From: UBA7239 sp964509075
GTDB lineage: Bacteria; Pseudomonadota; Gammaproteobacteria; Pseudomonadales; UBA7239
Direction: 5' to 3'
Assembly: GCA_964509075.1 (NCBI GenBank)
Contig: CAZDWC010000016.1
Coordinates: forward strand, 1 to 18,949
DNA length: 18,949 bases
The notes under the pieces: generated by a model
The model's database searches: none
What the model was told of the DNA's origin: nothing
What the model saw: only the letters and a program-made list of their open reading frames with translations
Made by a program: the position numbers and the translations under genes
Shown here: piece by piece, positions 1-7,648 of the stretch
Layout of the letters: each line of letters starts with the position of its first letter
Position numbering within the stretch: position 1 is the stretch's first letter

Positions 1-3000
1 GGCAAGCTGGAAATGCGCGGTCTTGCCACCACCATCAAGGCGGCCAAGAAAATGGTCGAGCGCGAAACGGCAGATGTGTGGGATATTCTCGCTGAAGTGA
101 TTCGCGAACATCCCGTGTTGCTGAACCGCGCGCCAACCCTGCACCGTCTCGGCATCCAGGCGTTCGAGCCGGTGTTGATTGAAGGCAAAGCCATTCAATT
201 GCATCCGCTGGTGTGTTCAGCCTACAACGCCGACTTCGACGGTGACCAGATGGCCGTACACGTACCGCTGACACTGGAAGCCCAGCTCGAAGCGCGTGCG
301 TTGATGATGTCTACCAACAACATCCTGTCACCTGCTAACGGCGAGCCGATCATCGTGCCGTCGCAGGACGTGGTGTTGGGCTTGTACTGGATGACACGCG
401 AGCGCGTCAACGCCAAGGGCGAAGGCATGGCCTTTGCCGACATCAAGGAAGTGAGCCGCGCCTATTACGGCAAACAAGTGGATCTGCAGGCGAAAATTCG
501 TGTGCGTATCCGCGAAGTATTGTTTGATGAAGACACCGGTGCGCGCAGCGAAACCGTGAAACTGTACGACACCACCACCGGTCGTGCGCTGTTGTGGGAC
601 ATCGTGCCGGAAGGACTGCCATTTGAAGTGGTCAACCAGCCGATGGTGAAGAAAGCCATCTCGCGCGTGATCAACCAGTGCTATCGCCGTGTAGGTCTGA
701 AAGCGACAGTTATCTTCGCCGACAAGCTGATGTATACCGGTTATGACTTCTCCACCAAGTCTGGCGTGTCCATCGGCGTCAATGACTTCGTCATTCCGAA
801 GGAAAAGGCGGAGATCATCAACAAGGCCGATGGCGAAGTGAAAGAGATCGAGCAGCAGTTCGCTTCCGGTCTGGTGACGCAAGGCGAAAAATACAACAAG
901 GTCATCGATATCTGGTCACGTGCCAACGATCAGGTGGCCAAGTGCATGATGGAAAACCTGTCGAAAGAATCAGTGACCAATCGCAAGGGCGAAGAAGTCA
1001 AACAGGATTCCTTCAACTCGGTTTACGTAATGGCCGATTCCGGTGCGCGGGGTTCTGCTGCGCAGATCCGTCAGCTCGCCGGTATGCGCGGCCTGATGGC
1101 GCGTCCAGACGGCTCCATCATCGAAACGCCGATCACGGCGAACTTCCGCGAAGGCCTGAACGTACTGCAGTACTTCATCTCCACGCACGGTGCGCGTAAA
1201 GGTCTGGCGGATACTGCCTTGAAAACGGCGAACTCGGGTTACCTGACCCGTCGTCTCGTCGACGTAGCGCAGGATCTGGTGGTCACCGAAGTCGATTGCG
1301 GAACGGATGAAGGTTTGACCCTGACACCGGTTATCGAAGGCGGTGACATCATCGAATCGCTGGGTGATCGTATTCTCGGTCGCGTGGTGGCGGTTGATGT
1401 ACTCATTCCGGGCACCAATGAAACGGCGGTTGCTGCCGGCACCATGATCGACGAAAAACTGGTGATTGAAATCGAGCGTCTGGGTATAGACGAAGTGTTG
1501 GTGCGTTCGCCGATCACCTGTAAAACCCGTTTCGGTATCTGCTCTACCTGCTACGGTCGCGATCTGGCCCGTGGTCATCTCGCCAACGTCGGCGAGGCGG
1601 TGGGTGTCATGGCTGCGCAGTCCATCGGTGAGCCGGGTACCCAGCTCACGATGCGTACCTTCCACATCGGTGGTGCGGCGTCCAGAGCATCTGCTGTCGA
1701 CAGCGTTCAGGTGAAAAAAGGCGGTGTGGTACGTCTGCACAACATCAAGGTCGTTGAACGCAGCACTGGCGAACTGGTGGCGGTATCCCGCTCCGGTGAA
1801 CTGGCGGTGGCCGATGAGAATGGCCGCGAGCGCGAGCGTTACAAACTGCCATACGGTGCCGTCATTTCCGTTAAGGATGGCGCCAAAGTGGAAGCCGGTG
1901 CCGTGGTTGCCAAGTGGGAGCCGCACACGCACCCGATCATCACCGAGGTTGCGGGTAAAGTGCGCTTCTCCGGTATGGAAGACAACCTCAGCATCCGTCG
2001 CCAGACCGATGAACTGACAGGTCTGTCCAACATCCAGGTGCTCGATCCGAACGAACGTCCGGCTGCCGGTAAAGATTTGAAGCCCGCCGTGGCGCTGGTC
2101 GATGCCAAGGGCAAGGAAGTTTGCCTGGCCAACACCACCGTGCCTGCCCATTACATGCTGCCGCCAAACGCCATTGTGGCGCTGGTTGATGGCCAGATGG
2201 CTGGCGTGGGTGATGTGGTTGCCCGTATCCCGCAGGAAGGCTCCAAGACCCGTGACATCACCGGTGGTCTGCCGCGTGTTGCCGACTTGTTCGAAGCGCG
2301 TAAACCGAAAGAGCCGGCCATTCTGGCCGAGGTTTCCGGTACCGTCAGCTTCGGCAAGGAAACCAAGGGCAAGCGCCGTTTGATCATCACTCCGACCGAT
2401 GGCAAGCCGCTGGCCGATGGCAGCAACAACTGGGAATTGCTGATTCCGAAGTACCGTCAGCTGTCTGTGTTCGAAGGCGAAAACGTCGAGCGTGGCGAGA
2501 TCATTTCCGAAGGTCCGCCGAACCCGCACGACATCCTGCGCCTGAAAGGCATCGAGGAACTGGCGCGCTACATCGTCAACGAGATCCAGGAGGTTTACCG
2601 CCTCCAGGGTGTAAAAATCAACGACAAGCACATCGAAGTCATCGTGCGTCAGATGCTGCGCAAGGTTGAAGTACTGGAAATGGGTGATTCACCGTTCGTC
2701 AAAGGCGAACAGGCCGAGTTCAGCCAGATCCAGGAAACCAACGAACAGCTGGAAGCTGCGAACAAAGCCGTGGCCCAGTATGAGCGTATGCTGCTCGGTA
2801 TCACCAAAGCATCGCTGGCCACCGAAAGCTTTATCTCGGCGGCATCGTTCCAGGAAACCACGCGGGTTCTCACCGAGGCTGCCGTTACCGGCAAGCGCGA
2901 TTCCCTGCGCGGCCTGAAAGAGAACGTGGTGGTGGGGCGTCTGATTCCTGCCGGTACCGGTCTGGCCTACCACAGCGAGCGCCGTCGCAAGCGCTTGCAG

Positions 3001-3087
3001 GAAGCCCAGCGCGCCGAGTTCGGCGGTGCATCCGCTCAGGACGTCGAAGCCGCGTTGACGGAAGCGTTGAAAACCAGCGCTACCTGA
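1..3087 (+). CDS. rpoC: DNA-directed RNA polymerase beta' subunit, 3' part (5' end outside window)
   Basis: This is the largest catalytic subunit of RNA polymerase; the reading frame is open from base 1, so the window holds 1028 residues of a protein usually near 1400 and the start lies to the left. The catalytic magnesium-binding motif NADFDGD is encoded at 226-246. The second zinc site is visible as one Cys in VVTEVDCGTDEG and three in the CKTRFGICSTCYGRD segment around 1519-1560. The conserved trigger-loop/bridge region (GSAAQIRQLAGMRGLM, then ITANFREGLNVLQYF) and the C-terminal run ITKASLATESFISAASFQETTRVLTEAA are intact. It closely follows the E. coli protein throughout except at the divergent last 30 or so residues. 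The gene ends at TGA 3085-3087 and is followed by two hairpins rather than by rpsL, which is unusual. Opposite-strand open frames here are shadows. Identification is certain. Confidence 0.99.
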   Translation, partial: GKLEMRGLATTIKAAKKMVERETADVWDILAEVIREHPVLLNRAPTLHRLGIQAFEPVLIEGKAIQLHPLVCSAYNADFDGDQMAVHVPLTLEAQLEARALMMSTNNILSPANGEPIIVPSQDVVLGLYWMTRERVNAKGEGMAFADIKEVSRAYYGKQVDLQAKIRVRIREVLFDEDTGARSETVKLYDTTTGRALLWDIVPEGLPFEVVNQPMVKKAISRVINQCYRRVGLKATVIFADKLMYTGYDFSTKSGVSIGVNDFVIPKEKAEIINKADGEVKEIEQQFASGLVTQGEKYNKVIDIWSRANDQVAKCMMENLSKESVTNRKGEEVKQDSFNSVYVMADSGARGSAAQIRQLAGMRGLMARPDGSIIETPITANFREGLNVLQYFISTHGARKGLADTALKTANSGYLTRRLVDVAQDLVVTEVDCGTDEGLTLTPVIEGGDIIESLGDRILGRVVAVDVLIPGTNETAVAAGTMIDEKLVIEIERLGIDEVLVRSPITCKTRFGICSTCYGRDLARGHLANVGEAVGVMAAQSIGEPGTQLTMRTFHIGGAASRASAVDSVQVKKGGVVRLHNIKVVERSTGELVAVSRSGELAVADENGRERERYKLPYGAVISVKDGAKVEAGAVVAKWEPHTHPIITEVAGKVRFSGMEDNLSIRRQTDELTGLSNIQVLDPNERPAAGKDLKPAVALVDAKGKEVCLANTTVPAHYMLPPNAIVALVDGQMAGVGDVVARIPQEGSKTRDITGGLPRVADLFEARKPKEPAILAEVSGTVSFGKETKGKRRLIITPTDGKPLADGSNNWELLIPKYRQLSVFEGENVERGEIISEGPPNPHDILRLKGIEELARYIVNEIQEVYRLQGVKINDKHIEVIVRQMLRKVEVLEMGDSPFVKGEQAEFSQIQETNEQLEAANKAVAQYERMLLGITKASLATESFISAASFQETTRVLTEAAVTGKRDSLRGLKENVVVGRLIPAGTGLAYHSERRRKRLQEAQRAEFGGASAQDVEAALTEALKTSAT

Positions 3088-3117
3088 TCATCGCTTTTAG
3101 CGTCTGTAACAAAAAAG

Positions 3118-3135
3118 CCCGGCAGCGATGCCGGG
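3118..3135. terminator. Hairpin just after rpoC
   Basis: A perfect 7-bp stem (CCCGGCA / TGCCGGG) with a GCGA loop sits 30 bp after the rpoC stop. On the + strand it is followed by only three T; on the - strand by six (CTTTTTTG), so it is stronger leftward. It probably acts together with the next hairpin to end rpoC transcription. Confidence 0.6.
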
Positions 3136-3318
3136 TTTAATGAGATGCTCAGCCTGACCTTAAAGCCCAGCAGGTTCACACTTGCTGGGCTTTTCTTATT
3201 TCTGGAGGTTCGCTATGAATATCTGCGCCCATCAGGAACCCGGATACATTAGCGCAAGCATGCTTTACACTTTTCATGGCCTGGTGTTGCAAAAGTCAGG
3301 CTGACCATACATTTTTGT
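3133..3318. repeat. 186-bp direct repeat, copy R1
   Basis: This block recurs at 5649-5834 in the same orientation with a constant offset of 2516 bp and six mismatches (3136, 3148, 3197, 3207, 3213, 3250), about 97% identity without gaps. It contains a strong rightward terminator in its first third, a 10-bp palindrome AAGCATGCTT (3256-3265), and the related elements TCAGCCTGACC (3149-3159) near the left end and TCAGGCTGACC (3296-3306) near the right end; their 9-bp cores are exact reverse complements of each other. R1 and R2 bracket the secreted-protein gene. I recognise no integron attC core site, insertion-sequence end or tRNA-derived attachment site. The remainder of the rpoC-to-3448 gap (3319-3447) shows a G-rich tract and a weak possible promoter (TTGTTG 3383-3388, TATCTT 3407-3412, 18-bp spacer) for the next gene. 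Confidence 0.93.
3162..3194 (+). terminator. Rho-independent terminator in repeat R1
   Basis: An 11-bp stem (AAAGCCCAGCA 3162-3172 / TGCTGGGCTTT 3183-3193) with a 10-base loop is followed by TTTTCTTATTT. This is a strong rightward terminator and is the best candidate for the end of the rpoC transcript. Confidence 0.85.
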
Positions 3319-3447
3319 GGCTTGTAAAAGGCCAGTGTTCGAGCTGAACTGAAGGCAATGCCGTGTTGTGTAACAGCTGCGCTTGTTGCGGGGAGGGGGG
3401 CAGTGCTATCTTGCTCTCAATAATAAAGCAAATAAAAGGAGCGCTGC

Positions 3448-5610
3448 ATGATTCTTGATAGCAACATCACTCAGAAACATTGGTTCGCTGCCGCCATTAT
3501 GGTCAGTGCATTAACACTTGGTTCGCCCGTGGCTTTTGCTACAGCGGGTTATCCTGACTGGGTCAAATGCCAGCATGACGTAGATGCTGATGGTGTTGGA
3601 TCTGGAGCAACCGTATGCAAACAACCTACTTCGGGTATGCCGATTTCTCCTAGCTGTGGCGCGATGACCCAGCTTTGGAAAGGCCAACCCGTCTTTTTAA
3701 CAGGTACTTGCCCGTCTGATACGAGCGTACCCCCTGAGCACGATAATTGCCCATATGCCAGTAACGCGAATCAAACTGATACCGACGGTGATGGGGTGGG
3801 CGATGTCTGTCAGGGCGACAGAGACAGCGATAGTTTGCCCGATGCCAGCGATAATTGCCCTGCGACACCGAATGTCGATCAGCTGGATACGGACGGTGAT
3901 CTGCAGGGCAATGTGTGCGACACGGATGATGATAATGACGGCGTGCCCGATGCTAGCGACAGGTATCCGCTAGATGCAACTGAGGCGCTGGATAATGATA
4001 AGGACGGCATTGGTAACAATGCTGATACCGACGATGACAATGATGGCGTATTGGATACAAACGACAACTGCTCGTTAAACGCTAACGCCGATCAAGTCGA
4101 TGAAGATCACGATGGAATAGGTAATGCCTGTGACAATGACAGTGCTGGCAACATGGATACTGGCTTCCACTCAGGTGCTGGCAGCGGCTACGTTGTAGAG
4201 ATGGCCTTACAGCAAGATGGCAAGCTGCTATTCGCACAGGACTCCGGCAATTATATTAAGCGACTTAATAGCGACGGCTCGCTGGATTCTGGATTCAGCA
4301 CAGTTGCGAACAATTATGTTCGAGCTATTGCTGTGCAGCCGGATGGCAAGTTGCTGCTAGGTGGCTATTTCACGGCAGTGAATGGTGTGGTTAGTAATCG
4401 CCTCGTTCGTCTCAACAGCGATGGTTCTAGTGACACAAGCTTCAATATTGGCTCCGGGATGGATCAAGGTGTTGCCTCTATTGCCGTGCAGGCGGATGGG
4501 AAGATACTGGTTGCCGGGGTGTTTACGGCGCTTAATGGCGTAAGTAAAAATAAAATCGCACGCCTCAACAGTGATGGCTCACTGGACTCCAGCTTCAATA
4601 CACTTGTGAATAATTATGTTGGTGTCGTATTCGTACAGGCTAATGGCAAGATAATGGTTTCAGGATCATTCACTACAGTGAATGGCGTGGCTCGTAATGG
4701 TCTTGCTCGCTTAAACGCTGACGGCACGCTGGATGCCAGCTTTAATGGCGGCACGGGAGCTGCTGCAATAGCAGTGCAATCTGATGGTAAGGTGCTGATC
4801 GCTGGTGGATTCAGTATGGTGAATGGCGAGTCTAGCGGGCACATCGCGCGCCTCAATCAAGACGGATCACTAGACGCCAGCTTCGATACCAGATTTGGGA
4901 CGAACGCTAGCATTAGTGCTATAGCAATACAGGCCGATGGTAAGGTGCTGATAGGTGGGGAATTTCAAACATTCAAAAATGTGATGCCTATAGGCCGCAT
5001 TGCGCGTCTTAACAGTGATGGCTCGTTCGATAGCAGCTTCAGCTCCGGCAAAGGTGCAAATAACAGTGTTCTCTCCATGGCTGTACAAGCCGATGGTAAG
5101 TTGGTGATTGGTGGGGCTTTCACAACTTTCAACGGCGCAACGGCAAATTATGTTGCGCGTATATACACCGGTGATGCAGATCAGGACGGCGTTGAAAATG
5201 CCGCAGATGCTTGTTGGCTTGACAGTACAGCATATGTTGGTGATGACACCGACATTGATGGCATCTGCAACAATGCTGATCTTGATGATGATGGCGATAG
5301 CGTGCTGGATATAAATGATGCATACCCTCTGAATGCAGCGGAATCTTTCGATACTGATCACGACGGTATTGGCAATAATGCTGATCTGGATGATGATGGT
5401 GATGATGTGCTTGATATAAATGATGCTTATCCGCTGGATGCAACGGAATCAGTTGACGCCGACAATGATGGCATTGGCAACAACGCCGACCCAGATGATG
5501 ACAACGACGGCCTGTTAGATGAAATAGACCCGCTGCCCTTGCAGGTGAATTTCAATCTTAACGCACCGTACAAAGGCTCGGCGATTAGTGATGGCGCTGC
5601 ACGGCAATAA
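3448..5610 (+). CDS. Secreted protein: delta-60 beta-propeller flanked by thrombospondin type 3 repeats
   Basis: 720 residues. A signal peptide (MILDSNITQKHWFAAA...PVAFA, cut near residue 31) indicates export. Residues about 99-230 hold aspartate-rich thrombospondin type 3 repeats (DxDxDG loops, DNC and NxCD pairs) expected to bind calcium. Residues about 248-574 hold seven delta-60 repeats of about 45-55 residues with the pattern AVQxDGKxLxxGxFxxxNG...ARLNxDGSLDxSF, which form beta-propeller blades. Residues 576-705 hold further type 3 repeats, including 35-residue units starting at 600, 635 and 670. AAGGAG lies 6-7 bases before the ATG, supporting this start. I see no enzyme motif, LPXTG, PEP-CTERM or type I secretion signal at the C terminus (KGSAISDGAARQ). 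Codon use (ATA, AAT, GAT) is more A+T-rich than rpoC, suggesting transfer. Bracketing by R1 and R2 suggests a mobile or deletable unit. Ligand and role are unknown; surface adhesion is only a guess. Confidence 0.9.
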   Translation: MILDSNITQKHWFAAAIMVSALTLGSPVAFATAGYPDWVKCQHDVDADGVGSGATVCKQPTSGMPISPSCGAMTQLWKGQPVFLTGTCPSDTSVPPEHDNCPYASNANQTDTDGDGVGDVCQGDRDSDSLPDASDNCPATPNVDQLDTDGDLQGNVCDTDDDNDGVPDASDRYPLDATEALDNDKDGIGNNADTDDDNDGVLDTNDNCSLNANADQVDEDHDGIGNACDNDSAGNMDTGFHSGAGSGYVVEMALQQDGKLLFAQDSGNYIKRLNSDGSLDSGFSTVANNYVRAIAVQPDGKLLLGGYFTAVNGVVSNRLVRLNSDGSSDTSFNIGSGMDQGVASIAVQADGKILVAGVFTALNGVSKNKIARLNSDGSLDSSFNTLVNNYVGVVFVQANGKIMVSGSFTTVNGVARNGLARLNADGTLDASFNGGTGAAAIAVQSDGKVLIAGGFSMVNGESSGHIARLNQDGSLDASFDTRFGTNASISAIAIQADGKVLIGGEFQTFKNVMPIGRIARLNSDGSFDSSFSSGKGANNSVLSMAVQADGKLVIGGAFTTFNGATANYVARIYTGDADQDGVENAADACWLDSTAYVGDDTDIDGICNNADLDDDGDSVLDINDAYPLNAAESFDTDHDGIGNNADLDDDGDDVLDINDAYPLDATESVDADNDGIGNNADPDDDNDGLLDEIDPLPLQVNFNLNAPYKGSAISDGAARQ
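5245..5550 (+). repeat. Tandem 105-bp units encoding 35-residue calcium-binding repeats
   Basis: Units start at 5245, 5350 and (degenerate) 5455. Each encodes D-x-D-x-DGI-x-NNAD-x-DDD-x-D...LD-x-x-D-x-x-PL. The first two are close enough at DNA level to misalign during replication or recombination, so copy number may vary among strains. Confidence 0.75.
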
Positions 5611-5648
5611 TTGAGCTGCAGTAGAAAAGCTTGCAACAGTGATGGTGC

Positions 5649-5834
5649 GGGCTTAATGAGATGGTCAGCCTGACCTTAAAGCCCAGCAGGTTCACACTTG
5701 CTGGGCTTTTCTCATTTCTGGATGTTCGTTATGAATATCTGCGCCCATCAGGAACCCGGATACATGAGCGCAAGCATGCTTTACACTTTTCATGGCCTGG
5801 TGTTGCAAAAGTCAGGCTGACCATACATTTTTGT
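5649..5834. repeat. 186-bp direct repeat, copy R2
   Basis: Second copy of R1 (3133-3318). The match begins 38 bp after the secreted-protein stop codon and ends just before the toxin-antitoxin promoter. A 66-codon frame runs through it from 5661, but the equivalent frame in R1 is stopped by TAG at 3250 and most differences change the amino acid, so I do not call it a gene. Confidence 0.93.
5678..5710 (+). terminator. Rho-independent terminator in repeat R2
   Basis: Same 11-bp stem as in R1 (AAAGCCCAGCA / TGCTGGGCTTT) followed by TTCTCATTT. It lies 67 bp after the stop of the secreted-protein gene and insulates the toxin-antitoxin pair from it. Confidence 0.82.
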
Positions 5835-5846
5835 TTATATCGTTTC

Positions 5847-5875
5847 TTGAGTCGTGACTAAGTCCGGACTATATT
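5847..5875 (+). promoter_or_regulatory. Promoter and palindromic operator of the toxin-antitoxin pair
   Basis: TTGAGT (5847-5852) and TATATT (5870-5875) are separated by exactly 17 bp, a good sigma-70 layout. The perfect 10-bp palindrome AGTCCGGACT (5861-5870) fills the end of the spacer and touches the -10 box. Phd-type antitoxins usually repress their own operon from such a site, so this is probably the operator. Confidence 0.6.
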
Positions 5876-5908
5876 GAGGTTGTTCACAGGCTTCACGAGG
5901 ATATAGAC

Positions 5909-6154
5909 ATGCAATCGGTCATGGGCATTCATGAAGCCAAGACCAACTTTTCACAGTTGGTAAAACAGGCTGTTGCCGGAACGCCGGTGTTGATAGGCGG
6001 CTATGGCAAGGCTGAGGTGGCACTGGTGCCCATCTCGCAATTGGCGCAGAAATCCAAGCGGCTTGGTGTGATGGCCGGAAAGCTGTTGGTGTCGGATGAT
6101 TTTGACGCCCCCTTGCCTGAGGATGTGCTGCAGCAATTCGAGGGGGGACGCTAA
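5909..6154 (+). CDS. Phd/YefM-family antitoxin
   Basis: 81 residues, the usual length for this family. The N-terminal part MGIHEAKTNFSQLVKQAVAGTPVLI is the Phd/YefM dimerisation and DNA-binding fold; the acidic C-terminal part (SDDFDAPLPEDVLQQFEG) is the segment that typically wraps around and blocks the toxin. GAGG lies 8 bases before the ATG at 5909, which favours this start over the in-frame ATG at 5921. Its stop codon overlaps the toxin start by one base (TAATG), so the two are translationally coupled. It likely binds the palindrome in its promoter. It is called Phd-type rather than VapB because the fold pattern matches Phd. Confidence 0.92.
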   Translation: MQSVMGIHEAKTNFSQLVKQAVAGTPVLIGGYGKAEVALVPISQLAQKSKRLGVMAGKLLVSDDFDAPLPEDVLQQFEGGR

Positions 6155-6531
6155 TGCGTATCCTGCTGGATACCCACACGCTACTGTGGGCGCTGCAGGG
6201 ATCGCCGAGGATTGACGCTGTGCGCAGCACTTTGCTGGATGAACAGGTGCAGGTCTTTGTCAGTGTTGCATCGCTGTGGGAAATTGCCATCAAGGCGGGT
6301 ATTGGCAAGCTGAACGCAGATGTCGCTGAGATAAGGGCTGGCATAGCGCAGAGCGGATTTCTGGAGCTGCCCGTGTTGGGTGAGCACACGGAATGCCTGA
6401 AGCGATTGCCGCCCTTGCATCGAGATCCGTTTGATCGTCTGCTGGTGGCTCAGGCAATGGCAGAGCCTATGCGCTTACTGACGGCAGACTCGGCACTGCG
6501 TGGCTATAGCGAGCTTGTAGAGATTTTCTAG
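6154..6531 (+). CDS. vapC: VapC-type toxin, PIN-domain ribonuclease
   Basis: 125 residues of a single PIN domain. The acidic metal-binding residues are in place: Asp6 in LLDTHTLLW, Glu43 in SLWEIAIKAG, Asp91/Asp94 in HRDPFDRLLVAQA, and Asp112 in LLTADSAL. PIN toxins of this subgroup (LLDTHxLLW) normally pair with Phd-like antitoxins, as here, and cut tRNA or rRNA when the antitoxin is degraded. AGGGGGGA about 6 bases before the ATG serves as ribosome site. All catalytic residues are intact, so the toxin is probably active. The exact RNA target cannot be read from sequence. The pair sits next to the R1/R2-bracketed gene and may help keep that region in the chromosome. Confidence 0.93.
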   Translation: MRILLDTHTLLWALQGSPRIDAVRSTLLDEQVQVFVSVASLWEIAIKAGIGKLNADVAEIRAGIAQSGFLELPVLGEHTECLKRLPPLHRDPFDRLLVAQAMAEPMRLLTADSALRGYSELVEIF

Positions 6532-6556
6532 CGTGGGGTCTTAAATGCAGGCATAA

Positions 6557-6584
6557 AAAAACGGCCCCCGAGGGAGCCGTTTTT
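6557..6584. terminator. Bidirectional terminator between vapC and the TorF gene
   Basis: Nine-bp stem AAAAACGGC (6557-6565) / GCCGTTTTT (6576-6584), with a G+C-rich apical part and T-runs in both directions. It ends the convergent transcripts of vapC (+) and the TorF gene ending at 6608 (-). Confidence 0.85.
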
Positions 6585-6607
6585 CACTGCTGCAAGATGA
6601 TTGGATC

Positions 6608-7390
6608 TTACAGAGATTTAGTGGCAGACAGTACCCACTTGGCTTCGCAGGCATCTTCAGCTGCATCTGCGTCGCTGGTGATGCTGCCAGTCAGAGCTGA
6701 GCAATCATCATCAGACAGGCTGGTGTTGTTGTAGCTGAGGCCAAAGTTGATGCCAACCAGTTTCTTACTCACACCGAGGTTCCAGTAGGAGTAGCCTTCG
6801 TCATTGCCGGCGAAATGATCACCTTTGAAATCCTGACGGCCGTAGGTGGCAGACAGGTTAACTTCCATCGGCAGAGCGTGGACGTAGTTGACGTAGTAGT
6901 TCAGGGTGGTGTTGTCGTTTACTTCAGTTGAGGCATCGCCAATCGCCTGGAAGTCGTCAGAGTAATCCAGGCCCAAAGTCGCGCCATAAACGGTCGCAGC
7001 AGCGTGCCATTCACCGTAGTTGATGTCGCCAGCGCTGATGTAGGTGTAACGAGTGTAACGGGCATCCAGAGACACTTCGTCGCTGACCTTGTAGCCGTAG
7101 CCAACGTACCAATCTTGCTCAGCGTCAGCATAGTCACCTTTGAATGAGCCGTAGTCACCGTTCAGACTGGACAGCCAGGTGCCGGCATAGGCGCCAGACT
7201 CATGCTTGACATCAAAGCCGCCTTGGATAGCTGCGTTGTTGTCGCTTTGTGAAACGCCGCGGAACAGGTAGTCGCTGACCAGACCAACGTTCGCGCTGAC
7301 ATCAAAGCCCGCGCCTACGTCTTCTGCCATGACTTGTGAGCCAGCCAGAACCAGTGAGCTGATTGCTACTGCTTTTGCCAAAGTTTTCAT
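6608..7390 (-). CDS. TorF-family putative porin (TIGR02001), first paralogue
   Basis: 260 residues. Signal peptide MKTLAKAVAISSLVLAGSQVMA, then a beta-rich outer-membrane protein. The N-terminal family motif (ANVGLVSDYLFRGVSQSDNNAAIQGGFDVKHESGAYAGTW) and alternating aromatic strands up to KWVLSATKSL match the TIGR02001/Gcw_chp group, annotated as TorF-family putative porins; the substrate is not established. Two cysteines in DDDCSALTG...AEDACEAKW may form a loop disulfide. GAGGAG about 8 bases before the ATG supports the start. It is a paralogue of the gene ending at 7649, separated by its own leader and terminators, so it is probably a separate transcription unit. An NtrC-like dyad lies about 50 bp before the start codon. 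Barrel membership is confident, function is not. Confidence 0.88.
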   Translation of the reverse strand: MKTLAKAVAISSLVLAGSQVMAEDVGAGFDVSANVGLVSDYLFRGVSQSDNNAAIQGGFDVKHESGAYAGTWLSSLNGDYGSFKGDYADAEQDWYVGYGYKVSDEVSLDARYTRYTYISAGDINYGEWHAAATVYGATLGLDYSDDFQAIGDASTEVNDNTTLNYYVNYVHALPMEVNLSATYGRQDFKGDHFAGNDEGYSYWNLGVSKKLVGINFGLSYNNTSLSDDDCSALTGSITSDADAAEDACEAKWVLSATKSL

Positions 7391-7438
7391 GTGTTCACTC
7401 CTCGATCGACCAATTATGGTGATTCATTATGGATACCA

Positions 7439-7455
7439 AGCACCATATAGGTGCT
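7439..7455. promoter_or_regulatory. NtrC-like dyad upstream of the first TorF gene
   Basis: AGCACC-N5-GGTGCT matches 10 of 12 defined positions of TGCACY-N5-RGTGCA and is a perfect inverted repeat. Read on the - strand it resembles the E. coli glnA NtrC site. It lies about 50 bp before the ATG at 7390. I found no GG-N10-GC sigma-54 element in 7391-7648, so NtrC might repress here, or another dyad-binding regulator may use it. The rest of this 258-bp gap is A+T-rich with several TTTGAC-like words and no clear promoter. Confidence 0.45.
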
Positions 7456-7612
7456 GGGGTGCAAGCTTAAGGAGTTTTTTGACTAAATCAATATGACAGT
7501 ATGATGAAAATTTGACGTTTTGACTGTTTTTTGATCAATTCAGGTGAAAATCGTTGTCATATAGGGTAGGTGGATCGGTGAGTAATATCTAAGGAGGGTA
7601 GAAGAAGGCAAG

Positions 7613-7641
7613 CCTGCCGGGCACATCCTTGTGCCGGCAGG
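7613..7641 (-). terminator. Terminator-like hairpin after the second TorF gene
   Basis: A 12-bp stem with one bulged G (CCTGCCGGGCACA / TGTGCCGGCAGG) and a 4-base loop begins 8 bp beyond the stop codon at 7649. The following - strand sequence is pyrimidine-rich (CTTGCCTTCTTC) without a pure T-run. Confidence 0.65.
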
Positions 7642-7648
7642 GAAGTGA

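Noticed and set aside
970..2631. Long open frame (553 codons) on the - strand opposite rpoC
   Set aside because: It lies wholly inside the highly conserved rpoC, has no ribosome site and no recognisable domain; it is produced by codon bias of the real gene.
3133..3318. Integron attC site or insertion-sequence end
   Set aside because: No RYYYAAC/GTTRRRY core pair, no integrase or transposase gene nearby, and no target-site duplication visible.
5129..5443. Histidine-rich frame on the - strand opposite the aspartate-rich repeats
   Set aside because: Caused by reading GAT/GAC-rich repeats backwards; no start context.
5661..5861. 66-codon frame through repeat R2
   Set aside because: In R1 the same frame is cut by a TAG at 3250, and four of the five differences within the frame are non-synonymous, so there is no sign of selection for protein.
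7436..7458. Terminator at the dyad upstream of the first TorF gene
   Set aside because: The stem is only 6 bp with a 5-base loop, no T-run follows on either strand, and it lies inside the upstream region of a gene, so a regulator site is more likely.
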